Source of the DNA: Cryobacterium glaciale
GTDB taxonomy: Bacteria > Actinomycetota > Actinomycetes > Actinomycetales > Microbacteriaceae
Direction: 5' to 3'
Length of the DNA: 64,000 bases
Assembly (NCBI RefSeq): GCF_004402535.1
Contig: NZ_SOEY01000019.1
Span: forward strand, 62,001 to 126,000
Program-made: the position numbers and the translations under genes
Shown: piece by piece, positions 9,645 through 17,269 of the stretch
Position numbering within the stretch: position 1 is the stretch's first letter
Layout: every line of letters starts with the position of its first letter
The notes under the pieces: model-generated
Databases searched by the model: none
Seen by the model: the letters and a program-made list of their open reading frames with translations, nothing else
What the model was told of the DNA's origin: nothing

Positions 9645-10711
9645 CTGGAGATCCCGGTGCTCGAGATGCTGGGTCCGAAGCATACTTCGCTGCCGTCGGG
9701 CTGAAGTTCGCAGCCCGATTCTCCGCCAGCGACGGCACCGGGCACGAACTGGTTGATCAGGTCACCCTCGACGAGCCCGTCGACGACCTGCACGTTGACG
9801 CCGTCGGTCATACCGAGCGTGACCGGGCGTTCCTCGGTGCCGCCGTCCGGCAGCACGTACCAGACGACGCCCGTTTCGGCGGAGCCCTCCACAGCGGTGG
9901 TCGGCACAACGAGCACGTTCTCGGCCAGCCCGGCGGCGATGGTGATCTGCGCGGCCAGGCCGGAGAAGACGGTCACTTCGGCCGGAATCGCGCAGGTCAC
10001 GGTGGTGCCGCTCGTTCCCGTCTCTCCACCGGCCCCGCCGTCACCGCCGGCCTGGGCACCGGCCAGCGGAGTAGTGATGGTCAGGCCGGTGCAGGTGAAC
10101 GGTGCCGGCCCATTCGTGATCGCAACGGATGCCTCAGTCGGCCTGGTCAGCAGCCGGTACTGCTGCTCGGGGCTGAGCGCTCCGCTCACCGAGAAGCTCG
10201 GTGGCGCGACCTGCCCGGTCGCGTCCCCAACGGCCACGCTCTGGCCGTGGATCACAGTGAGCGAGCTGAGGATGCCGGTGATCGGGGCGAGCACCTTGAC
10301 GAAGGTGACCACCGGTTTGGGCTGGGTGATGGTGACGTTGCCATCGGCATCCGTTGTTTCGACGGGGTCCTTGATTGTTTCGACCCGGATGTCGTAGATC
10401 TTGTCGTCTTTGTTCACGGCCTGTCCGGCCGCCACGAAGATCTCGTCAACAGTGCCGATGGCGGTCGCCTTGACCGCGACGGCCGGGTCGGCGCTGACCG
10501 TGCCTGGCAGGGTCACGTCGTTGCTGATGGTGCCGAGGGCCACCGGAATCTGGGGTTCGACGATGACACCGGTCGGTTCGGCGGGGTTGCTGTCCACGGC
10601 ATTGTCGGGGTAAAACGCGAGCTTCACGAGGGCCACCGCGATGGCCGCGATCACAATCAGCCGAAGGACGGGGAAAACCCATTTACGTGCGATGTTCACG
10701 AGACTCCCCAC
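9641..10711 (-). CDS. MacA-like periplasmic adaptor (membrane fusion) protein
   Basis: N-terminal membrane anchor (VFPVLRLIVIAAIAVALVKLAF), then a barrel-sandwich/lipoyl-like hairpin (VKATAIGTVDEIFVAAGQAVNKDDKI ... VLAPITGILSSLTVIHGQSV) and C-terminal beta domain (ENVLVVPTTAVEGSAETGVVWYV). A Gly/Thr-rich insert (~210-240) is flanked by two cysteines that could form a disulfide. The longest frame starts at GTG 10711; GTG 10699 (352 aa) is a good alternative with GGGGAG just upstream. First gene of the exporter operon; stop overlaps the ATPase start. Substrate unknown. Confidence 0.85.
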   Translation of the reverse strand: MGSLVNIARKWVFPVLRLIVIAAIAVALVKLAFYPDNAVDSNPAEPTGVIVEPQIPVALGTISNDVTLPGTVSADPAVAVKATAIGTVDEIFVAAGQAVNKDDKIYDIRVETIKDPVETTDADGNVTITQPKPVVTFVKVLAPITGILSSLTVIHGQSVAVGDATGQVAPPSFSVSGALSPEQQYRLLTRPTEASVAITNGPAPFTCTGLTITTPLAGAQAGGDGGAGGETGTSGTTVTCAIPAEVTVFSGLAAQITIAAGLAENVLVVPTTAVEGSAETGVVWYVLPDGGTEERPVTLGMTDGVNVQVVDGLVEGDLINQFVPGAVAGGESGCELQPDGSEVCFGPSISSTGISR

Positions 10712-10838
10712 CCGGCTGACCGGACCTGGTCAAGCTCGATGGGCTGATCCTAGCGTTAGGTGCGCCTGCGTGTCGCTGTCCACCAGACGGCGTCGGCGGG
10801 GTCGACCAGCGCACCTCGCTGATCGAGGCACGAGCTTG

Positions 10839-10888
10839 CGAGCGATCGAGATCCCGCACGAAGCCAACGAACAGGTCTCGATCGCTCG
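10839..10888. repeat. Inverted repeat beside the 28-bp tandem repeats
   Basis: 13-bp perfect arms CGAGCGATCGAGA (10839-10851) and TCTCGATCGCTCG (10876-10888) around a 24-bp centre; the right arm runs directly into the tandem repeat cluster. The words CTCGACCAGCG and CTCGATCGCTCG recall short intergenic repeats that I recall from Microbacteriaceae genomes. No coding potential is evident. Confidence 0.7.
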
Positions 10889-11013
10889 TTCCTCGCGCCT
10901 CGACCAGCGGAACTCGTTCCTCGCGCCTCGCGCCTCGCGCCTCGACCAGCGAAACACGTTCCTCGCGCCTCGACCAGCGAAACACGTTCCTCGTGCCTCT
11001 ACCAGCGAAGCTC
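10888..11013. repeat. Cluster of four 28-bp direct repeats downstream of dapA
   Basis: Units begin GTTCCTCGCGCCTCGACCAG and continue CGRAMYWC at 10888, 10916, 10958 and 10986. Units 1, 3 and 4 are exactly 28 bp; unit 2 is 42 bp because the 7-mer CGCCTCG is repeated twice more inside it. Unit 4 is the most diverged. The cluster lies in the 326-bp gap between the dapA stop (11038) and the divergent-side start of the exporter operon; nothing else is recognisable there. It may act as a transcript end/BIME-like element. Confidence 0.85.
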
Positions 11014-11037
11014 GTGCCGCGAGCAGCCGGCCCGCCC

Positions 11038-12015
11038 CTAGCGCGTGGTACCGGCGACCTTGGGCAGCGATCCGCCGGCGGCCGCGTTGCGGTCCGGGCG
11101 GAAGTTGGAGAAGTCCACGCCGGGGATGTCCCTGACCAGCGACAATTCGTCTTCGATCTGGGCGGCTTCGGAGTCTTCAGGGCCGACCAGGGGCAGGCGC
11201 ACTCGCGGGCTGCCGATGCGACCGAGTCCGTGCAAAATGTATTTCACGGCGACTGTTCCGGGAACGTGGGTCATCACGGCACGCACGAGCGGTTCCAGTT
11301 GCTGGTGAGCGGCTGTGGCTACCTTGAGGTCGCCACGATTGACAGCGTCGACCATGTGTCGGTACGGGGTCGCCGTGATGTTGCCGGTGACGCCGATCAG
11401 GCCGGTCGCGCCGATCGACAGGTGCGCCAGCACATTGGGGTCGTCACCGGAGAAGTACATGAGGTCGGTCTGGTTCAGTACCCGGCTGACCTGGGCGAAG
11501 TCGCCCTTGGCATCTTTGATGGCGAGGATATTGGGGTGCTTTGCCGCGCGCAGGATGGTCTCGTAGGCGATCGCTACACCGGTGCGACCAGGGATGTCGT
11601 AGAGGATGACGGGGAGGTCCGTGGCATCCGCGATCATGCGAAAGTGGGTGAGGATTCCGGCCTGCGTCGGCTTGTTGTAGTACGGGGTGACGATCATGTT
11701 GCCGTCGGCACCGGCCTTCTCGCTCTGCCGCGCGAGCTGCATGGCGTGCGCGGTCTCGTTCGAGCCGCCGCCGGTGATGATCTTGGCCCGGCCGTTCGCG
11801 ACCGATTTGCCGACCTCGACCAGACGGATCTTCTCAGGGTCGGTCAGGGTACTCGTCTCACCGGTCGTGCCCGTGACGACGATGCCATCGGCACCGGCGT
11901 TGATGACGTCGTCGATGTGCTTCTCCACCCCGGCCCAGTCCACTTCGCCATCAAAGGTAAACGGGGTGACCAGCGCGACCAGCACCTGGCCAAAGGGATT
12001 CGTAGAGGTAGACAC
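11038..12015 (-). CDS. dapA: 4-hydroxy-tetrahydrodipicolinate synthase
   Basis: 325 residues. Condenses pyruvate and aspartate semialdehyde, first step of the lysine/DAP branch feeding peptidoglycan. Signature elements: VTGTTGETSTLTDPEK, the tyrosine of VILYDIPGRTG and the Schiff-base lysine in ILAIKDAKGD. Start taken at GTG 12015, giving the canonical N-terminus (STSTNPFGQVLVALVTPF); no Shine-Dalgarno is visible, and a TAGCCT hexamer 7 bp upstream raises the possibility of a leaderless start. It lies 44 bp after thyX; dapB is 4 kb away, a split version of the common actinobacterial dapB-thyX-dapA cluster. Confidence 0.96.
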   Translation of the reverse strand: MSTSTNPFGQVLVALVTPFTFDGEVDWAGVEKHIDDVINAGADGIVVTGTTGETSTLTDPEKIRLVEVGKSVANGRAKIITGGGSNETAHAMQLARQSEKAGADGNMIVTPYYNKPTQAGILTHFRMIADATDLPVILYDIPGRTGVAIAYETILRAAKHPNILAIKDAKGDFAQVSRVLNQTDLMYFSGDDPNVLAHLSIGATGLIGVTGNITATPYRHMVDAVNRGDLKVATAAHQQLEPLVRAVMTHVPGTVAVKYILHGLGRIGSPRVRLPLVGPEDSEAAQIEDELSLVRDIPGVDFSNFRPDRNAAAGGSLPKVAGTTR

Positions 12016-12059
12016 GAGGTACAGGCTATCGCTTCCCCGCCCGTCGCTCCGCAAACCAG

Positions 12060-12797
12060 TTACGGGGAGACTCGACCATTCTGGTTGAAGGCGGCGTGAG
12101 TAAGAGGCATGAGCTGCTCGAAGTGGGCCTCCATCTGCTCGGCGCACATCTCAATCTCGCGCTGCGGGAACGACGGGAACGAGGAGCCCTCGCGCTTGGT
12201 GCGCAGGCTGAGAAAGTTCATCAGCGAGCGAGCGTTGAGCGTGACATACATCGAGGAATAGATGTTGAGCGGCAGCACGATGCGGGCGACTTCACGGGCG
12301 ACGCCGGCCTCAAGCATCCGCTGGTATGCCTCGTAGGCGTGAATTGCGGCGGCGCGAGTCTGCTGCTGCACGAGCGCGGTCTGCTCTGCCGAGCCGGGCA
12401 GAAAGTCGTAGGCGCCCGGCTTGCCGACCTGCACGAGATTGCGTTCGGCGGACGGCACGTAGAACACGGGGCCCAGCTCCCGGTAGCGCCCCGACTCTTC
12501 GTTATAGGACGCGATTCGGTGCCGCATGAACTCGCGGAACACGAAAATCGGCGCCCGCACATAAAACGTCATTGAGTTGTGTTCGAACGGCGAGCCGTGC
12601 CGGTCGCGCATGAGGTAGTTGATCAGCCCGCGGTCACGTTTCTCGTCGACCTCGCTCGCGGAGCCGTCGAGCTGGCTCTGTTCCAGGGTCTGCTCCCCCA
12701 GGGTCGACACCCGGGCGGCAAACAGCACGTCGGAGTCGTGGGCGCTCGAACGCACCAACTCCACGGTCATCTCAGATCGGAACTCAATTTCAGACAC
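12060..12797 (-). CDS. thyX: FAD-dependent thymidylate synthase ThyX
   Basis: 245 residues. Makes dTMP from dUMP with methylene-THF, FAD and NADPH. The ThyX motif RHRxxSxNExSxRY is present as RHRIASYNEESGRY; NARSLMNFLSLRTKREG further supports the family. Start GTG 12797 has GAGG six bases upstream. The divergent thioredoxin gene begins 101 bp away. No ThyA gene is seen in the window. Confidence 0.97.
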   Translation of the reverse strand: MSEIEFRSEMTVELVRSSAHDSDVLFAARVSTLGEQTLEQSQLDGSASEVDEKRDRGLINYLMRDRHGSPFEHNSMTFYVRAPIFVFREFMRHRIASYNEESGRYRELGPVFYVPSAERNLVQVGKPGAYDFLPGSAEQTALVQQQTRAAAIHAYEAYQRMLEAGVAREVARIVLPLNIYSSMYVTLNARSLMNFLSLRTKREGSSFPSFPQREIEMCAEQMEAHFEQLMPLTHAAFNQNGRVSP

Positions 12798-12898
12798 CGC
12801 CTCAGGCTAGCCGGTCTGTCGGCCGGATTGCCCCCGCGCGCCCGTAATCTGTCGTCACAGTCCACCGACCGGACCCGCACCCACGTAACGTCGACATC

Positions 12899-13369
12899 AT
12901 GAACCCACTCGAAGCGATCGGACTGTTGTTCGCCCTGTTGGCTGCCACGACCGTTCTGGGCCTGGTCTGGCGGGCGCGCCAGGGGCGAGTGGCCTCGGTG
13001 GCCGGCGACATAATCACGCCAGCGGATGTCGCCTCGCCGACCGCGTTCGGCCCCGCCGCCACCCTGGTGCAGTTTTCGACCGAGTTGTGCGCGCGTTGCC
13101 CGGGTACCCGCCGTCTGCTGGATGCGGTGGCCGAGCAGCGCCCCGGGGTGGTGCACGTGGACGTGGATCTCACCCACCGCCCCGATCTCGCCAACCGGTT
13201 CGCCGTTCTGCAAACCCCGACGACCCTGATTTTGGACGGGTCCGGGCGGGTGCGAGCCCGCGTGGGCGGAGCACCCAGTCGAGCCGATATCAGCGCGACG
13301 CTCGATGCGATCACGCAGAACACCACCCGTCGCACACTCACCACCGCACCCGGGAGCTCACATGTCTAA
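12899..13369 (+). CDS. Membrane-anchored thioredoxin-like protein
   Basis: 156 residues. N-terminal membrane helix (residues ~5-24) followed by a thioredoxin fold with active site C64-A-R-C67 (FSTELCARCPGT) and the cis-proline loop QTPTTLIL. The order suggests an extracytoplasmic or membrane-tethered thiol oxidoreductase. Its stop overlaps the start of the DUF4395 gene by 8 bp, so the two proteins are translationally coupled and probably cooperate. Confidence 0.85.
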   Translation: MNPLEAIGLLFALLAATTVLGLVWRARQGRVASVAGDIITPADVASPTAFGPAATLVQFSTELCARCPGTRRLLDAVAEQRPGVVHVDVDLTHRPDLANRFAVLQTPTTLILDGSGRVRARVGGAPSRADISATLDAITQNTTRRTLTTAPGSSHV

Positions 13370-13841
13370 GCCACCTCGCGCCCGGCTCGACCCGCGCGGG
13401 CCCCGCTTCGGCGCAAGCCTGACGGCCGTGCTGCTGCTCGTGGTCGTGTTCCTCTCGCTCACCGGGGCATCCGCTGCCGCGCTGACCCTGCTGGCAGCGA
13501 TCACCGCGCTGTTCGCGTGGGGTGCACTGGCCGGCGCCGGTCGGCATCCGTATGGGGTTCTCTTCAAGAAATTCGTGCGGCCACACCTCGCACCACCAAC
13601 GGAGCTCGAAGACGCGGCCCCGCCCACCTTCGCGCAGGGCGTCGGCCTGGCCGTGACCCTGGTCGGCCTGATTCTGGGCCTGGCCGGTGTACCCGGCGCT
13701 GTCGGAATCGCTGCGGCCGCCGCATTCGTCGCTGCCTTTCTAAACGCGGTCTTCGACTACTGCCTGGGCTGCCAGATCTACCTGCTGCTGGTGCGATTCG
13801 GCGTACTCAACCGGGGCCGCAGAACCGTCGGAAACGTCTGA
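13362..13841 (+). CDS. DUF4395 family membrane protein
   Basis: 159 residues. N-terminal DPRGPRFGASLTAV signature, several membrane helices (residues ~18-56 and ~92-128), and a conserved C134-L-G-C137 motif (FDYCLGCQIY) at the membrane edge. DUF4395 proteins are often encoded next to thioredoxins or rhodaneses, and the CxxC suggests dithiol/disulfide exchange with the preceding gene product; this is inference. Start ATG with GGGAG upstream; overlaps the thioredoxin stop. Confidence 0.88.
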   Translation: MSKPPRARLDPRGPRFGASLTAVLLLVVVFLSLTGASAAALTLLAAITALFAWGALAGAGRHPYGVLFKKFVRPHLAPPTELEDAAPPTFAQGVGLAVTLVGLILGLAGVPGAVGIAAAAAFVAAFLNAVFDYCLGCQIYLLLVRFGVLNRGRRTVGNV

Positions 13842-13864
13842 GCCGCGCTCTCCACTCCGACCGG

Positions 13865-13906
13865 GACACGCCCGGCACACCGTCGGTTGCGCTCCCCGGG
13901 CGTGTC
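13865..13906 (+). terminator. Hairpin after DUF4395 gene
   Basis: Perfect 11-bp arms GACACGCCCGG / CCGGGCGTGTC with a 20-nt loop, 24 bp past the stop codon. It lacks a U-tract, as is common for actinobacterial terminators; transcript stabilisation is an alternative. Confidence 0.55.
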
Positions 13907-13995
13907 GGCTGGCTCTCAGGCAATTCCCAGACGAGACTCGTTCGTAGGGCAGGTAGGACGGTTAGGGTGGAATCCAATCACCTGGAGGTAACACC

Positions 13996-14427
13996 ATGCC
14001 CACGACGCTCACCAGTGAAGCAACCACCGTCTGGACCGGCGATCTTCCGACCGGTTCAGGCACGGTCACCCTCGATTCTTCGCACGCCGCCGAATTCTCG
14101 GTGAACTGGAAAGCCCGCGCTGAAGGCGTCTCCAACACCACCAACCCCGAGGAACTCCTCGGTGCCGCCCACGCAGCCTGCTTCTCGATGGCCCTCGCCG
14201 GAGTGCTCGGCAAGGCCGGCCACAGCCCGGAAAATATTCAGACCACCGCCGCCGTCACCTTCGCGGCCGGCACCGGCGTTATCGGCAGCCATTTGCTGGT
14301 CAGCGCAAAGGTCCCCGGCCTGTCCGAGGCCGAGTTCGAGGCCTTCGCGCAGGACGCGAAGGAGAACTGCCCAATCTCGAAGGCACTCGCGGGAATTCCC
14401 ATCACCATTGAGGCCGAGTTGGCCTAG
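13996..14427 (+). CDS. OsmC family peroxiredoxin
   Basis: 143 residues. Organic hydroperoxide/peroxide detoxification. The two catalytic cysteines of OsmC/Ohr proteins are at residues 62 (LGAAHAACFSMAL) and 125 (KENCPISKAL). Start ATG is preceded by an excellent GGAGG six bases upstream. It lies 12 bp before the TIGR01777 oxidoreductase, likely one transcript, and follows the thioredoxin/DUF4395 pair, forming a redox-protection group. Confidence 0.95.
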   Translation: MPTTLTSEATTVWTGDLPTGSGTVTLDSSHAAEFSVNWKARAEGVSNTTNPEELLGAAHAACFSMALAGVLGKAGHSPENIQTTAAVTFAAGTGVIGSHLLVSAKVPGLSEAEFEAFAQDAKENCPISKALAGIPITIEAELA

Positions 14428-14438
14428 GCCACCCTTCT

Positions 14439-15329
14439 ATGCGCGTTCTGATCGCCGGAGCTTCCGGCCTCATCGGCCGGGAACTGAGCCGTCAACTCGC
14501 CGCAGCCGGTCACACTCCCGTGCGGCTGGTACGTCGGGAAGCCCTCGACAAGAACGAAATCCGGTGGGACCCGGCCGCCAACGCCCTGGATGCCCGCGTC
14601 CTCGACGATATCGACGCGGTCGTCAACCTGTCGGGGGCCTCCCTCGCACGGCTCCCGTGGACGTCGAGCTATCGCAAAGAAATCCTGAATTCTCGCCTGT
14701 CGGCTACCCGCACGATCACCGATGCGCTGGCCAGGGCGGCCACCCCGCCGAGAGTGCTGCTGAACGGCTCTGCCGTGGGGGTCTACGGTGACCGCCCCGG
14801 GGAGATCCTGAGCGAGACATCCGCTGTGGGAACAGATTTTCTGGCCGACGTGGTGACGCAGTGGGAAGCCGCCGCTGCGCTCGCGCCCGAACCGACTCGG
14901 GTCGTCATGCTGCGCACCGGCCTCGTCCTCGCCAAGGGCGGTGCTTTGAAACCGGTACTGCCACTGGCGAAACTCGGTCTGGCCGGACCACTCGGCGGCG
15001 GTGCCCAGCACTGGGCCTGGGTGAGCCTGCACGACGAAGCTGCGGCCATCGTGCACCTGCTGACCTCGACCCTCTCCGGCCCGGTCAATCTGGTCGGGCC
15101 GACCCCTGCGACGTCCAACGACATCATTCGGGGACTCGCCACCGCGCTTCACCGACCCTTCGTTCTGCCGGTCCCGAAGCCGATCCTGACGCTCGTGCTG
15201 CAGGACGCTGCGCGCCAGCTGCTGCTCGCCGACCAGCAGGTCAGCGCCCAGAAACTGCTCGACGACGGGTTTGAATTCTTCCATCGCACGCCGGCCACCG
15301 CGATCGCCTGGATGCTGCGCCAGCCATAG
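14439..15329 (+). CDS. TIGR01777 family NAD(P)-binding oxidoreductase
   Basis: 296 residues. Extended SDR/epimerase-like protein of the YfcH/SulA-homolog family. N-terminal dinucleotide loop GASGLIG (7-13), family hallmark VVNLSGASLA, then STR-type SRLSATRTITDAL, GSAVGVYG and WEAAAAL; the C-terminal DUF1731 region (VLPVPKPILTLVLQDAARQLL) is present. The conserved inner sequence HxAxxGWVSLxDE appears as QHWAWVSLHDEAAA. The physiological substrate of this family is unknown. Immediately downstream of osmC. Confidence 0.9.
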   Translation: MRVLIAGASGLIGRELSRQLAAAGHTPVRLVRREALDKNEIRWDPAANALDARVLDDIDAVVNLSGASLARLPWTSSYRKEILNSRLSATRTITDALARAATPPRVLLNGSAVGVYGDRPGEILSETSAVGTDFLADVVTQWEAAAALAPEPTRVVMLRTGLVLAKGGALKPVLPLAKLGLAGPLGGGAQHWAWVSLHDEAAAIVHLLTSTLSGPVNLVGPTPATSNDIIRGLATALHRPFVLPVPKPILTLVLQDAARQLLLADQQVSAQKLLDDGFEFFHRTPATAIAWMLRQP

Positions 15330-15344
15330 CCGGCCGGCCAGGGG

Positions 15345-15788
15345 CTACTTCGGCGTGCGCTCGAGGGCGATCGCGGTGCGAATGGCACCACGGGCGCGCT
15401 TGCGATCGCCGGACGCGTCGTAGGCCAGTCCGAGCCGCAGCCAGGCGTGCCAGTTCTCGGGTTCGGCTTCCACCTCGGCCTGCGCGGCCGGAAACTGCTC
15501 GTCGGCGGCATCCCGGTATGGGCGACCGCTCGGGCGCACCGGCAGGTCGGCGGAGGGAAGCCCGCCGAGATCGTCGAGCTGACGCACGAGCCGTTCCGAG
15601 CGGATGCCGAACGCAACCTCCCGGGCGAGGGCCCAGAATCCGATCAGCGGCAGGATGAGGAGCGCGAGCCCGATGGCGATGCCGATCGGCTCACCGCTCT
15701 GGACGAAGAGTACTGCGCGAACTCCGACCAGCACGAGATAGAAGACCAGCAGCACCGCCATGACGACGACGGCGATCTTGCCCTTCAT
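15345..15788 (-). CDS. Membrane protein with C-terminal TPR motif
   Basis: 147 residues. Two N-terminal membrane helices (IAVVVMAVLLVFYLVLVGVRA and IGIAIGLALLILPLIGFWAL), a linker, and one tetratricopeptide-type repeat (PENWHAWLRLGLAYDASGDRKRARGAIRTAIALE). Its ATG overlaps the dapB stop as ATGA, and genes of this type follow dapB in other Microbacteriaceae as I recall. Function unknown; the TPR suggests a protein-protein contact on the cytoplasmic side. Confidence 0.82.
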   Translation of the reverse strand: MKGKIAVVVMAVLLVFYLVLVGVRAVLFVQSGEPIGIAIGLALLILPLIGFWALAREVAFGIRSERLVRQLDDLGGLPSADLPVRPSGRPYRDAADEQFPAAQAEVEAEPENWHAWLRLGLAYDASGDRKRARGAIRTAIALERTPK

Positions 15789-16552
15789 TTGGAGGCTCCT
15801 TCGGTGGCAGCGGGCGTACCGAACCCCAGATCCACGATCTGGTCGAGGCCGACCGTCACTCCCGTCGCCGTCCGCGCAGCTCGGAGAGCGAGCAGAATGC
15901 CGCTCTCATAGGCACTCGGGGACAGCGTGTTGTGGCTGATCGTCAGGGTTTCCCCGGTGCCGCCCAGAAAGACGTCCTGCCGAGCGAGCAGGCCGGACAG
16001 GCGCAGGCTGTGCACGGGCACGCTCGAGACCTGCTGGCCGCGGGCGCGCTGGTCGGTATGTGGTGCCGAGACGGGGCCCAGTTCGGCGCGCGCCCGGCCG
16101 ATCAGTTCGGCGGTGCGCACGGCCGTGCCCGACGGTGAATCGACTTTGGAGGGCTGATGCGCTTCAACAATTTCGATGGAGTCGTAGAACCGGGCGGCGA
16201 GGGCCGCGAATGCCGTTGCCAGCACCGACCCGATCGAGAAGTTCGGAATAATGATGACGCCGGTATCGTCGCGGCCGTCCAGCCGCCGGGTAAGAGCGTC
16301 GATGCCGTCCTGGCTCCAGCCGGAGGTGCCGACGAGCACCCGCACACCGTGCTCGGTCGCAAAGTCGACGACGTCACGACTCACGTCGGGGCGGGTCAGA
16401 TCGACGGCGATCTGCGCGGGCAACATCTCGCTCAGCTCACTGTGGGAATCGAGCCTGGCGACGACGTCGAAGCCCTCGGTCCGCTCGATCAGGTCGGAGA
16501 CCAGGCGGCCCATCTTGCCCGTTGCGCCAATGATGGCCACCGTCGTTGTCAT
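15785..16552 (-). CDS. dapB: 4-hydroxy-tetrahydrodipicolinate reductase
   Basis: 255 residues. NAD(P)H-dependent second step of the DAP/lysine pathway. Dinucleotide loop VAIIGATGKMGR (5-16) and substrate loop with lysine 136 and DSPSGTA. The usual E-x-H-H-x-x-K motif reads EAHQPSK: the catalytic His132 and Lys136 are kept but the second histidine, which contacts substrate in known structures, is Gln133. Coupled to the TPR gene downstream. The short N-terminal domain is compact, typical for actinobacteria. Confidence 0.95.
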   Translation of the reverse strand: MTTTVAIIGATGKMGRLVSDLIERTEGFDVVARLDSHSELSEMLPAQIAVDLTRPDVSRDVVDFATEHGVRVLVGTSGWSQDGIDALTRRLDGRDDTGVIIIPNFSIGSVLATAFAALAARFYDSIEIVEAHQPSKVDSPSGTAVRTAELIGRARAELGPVSAPHTDQRARGQQVSSVPVHSLRLSGLLARQDVFLGGTGETLTISHNTLSPSAYESGILLALRAARTATGVTVGLDQIVDLGFGTPAATEGASK

Positions 16553-16602
16553 GAAACCAACCTACCAATTAATCGCCCCGTCACTTGCCCGCGCCCGACC
16601 GT

Positions 16603-17220
16603 TTAGAACATCAGGGGTTCGGGCAGCCCGGTGCGCAACTCGACCGGCAGGTGGCCGAGATCGTTGTGGGTGACGAGTGTCCAAGGTCGCCCCGGCTTCT
16701 GCTGCAGCACGGTCAGGCCGCAATTTGCCTGGTTGATGCCGACCCAGCGCCAGTCGGGGGCCCCGAGCACCTCACGCACAAACCAGGCGATCACGAAATT
16801 GTGGGTGATCAGCAGATCGTGCCGCTGGCTGCGCCGTGGCTGCAGAAATTCGGCGACCGCGTCTTCCATCTGCGCACGTCCCGCCGCGATCTCATCGTCA
16901 GTGACCGAGCCGAAGAACGGGTCGTACGCCGATGGCGTTTCGGCAGCCCGGCCGGAGGGAATGCAGTCGAAGAGCAAGGCCGACGGCTCACTCTGCACGG
17001 CCGGCAGCCGTTCCGCCATGATCTCCGCAGTTTCGGCGGCGCGCTGGAGCGGCGAATGCCAGGCCCCGGTGAACGGCACCCCGCTGAGGCGGTCAGCAAT
17101 CAGAAGCGCCTGGCGCTTACCGCGCGGCGAGAGCGGGCCGTCGTGCAGGCCGTGTTCAGCATCCTGCTGCTCGCCGTGGCGTACCAGGTAGATGTACTGG
17201 GGCATCATTGTCCATTTCAC
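16603..17220 (-). CDS. Histidine phosphatase (phosphoglycerate mutase-like) family protein
   Basis: About 200 residues. Catalytic LVRHGE near the N-terminus, the second-helix WHSPLQRAAETAEI, and the second histidine in LLITHNFVIAWFV define the branch-1 histidine phosphatase fold. Specific substrate unknown. The start is uncertain among GTG 17220 and ATGs at 17208 and 17205; none has a convincing ribosome binding site. Lies between the M16 protease (50 bp) and dapB on the same strand. Confidence 0.9.
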   Translation of the reverse strand: MKWTMMPQYIYLVRHGEQQDAEHGLHDGPLSPRGKRQALLIADRLSGVPFTGAWHSPLQRAAETAEIMAERLPAVQSEPSALLFDCIPSGRAAETPSAYDPFFGSVTDDEIAAGRAQMEDAVAEFLQPRRSQRHDLLITHNFVIAWFVREVLGAPDWRWVGINQANCGLTVLQQKPGRPWTLVTHNDLGHLPVELRTGLPEPLMF

Positions 17221-17269
17221 AGTTCAGAACCCGGCCGGGCCGGATGGTGCAGAAGCGGGGGGCGGCCGG

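Noticed and set aside
10888..11013. CRISPR array
   Set aside because: The units are contiguous, with no spacers, and no cas genes are present.
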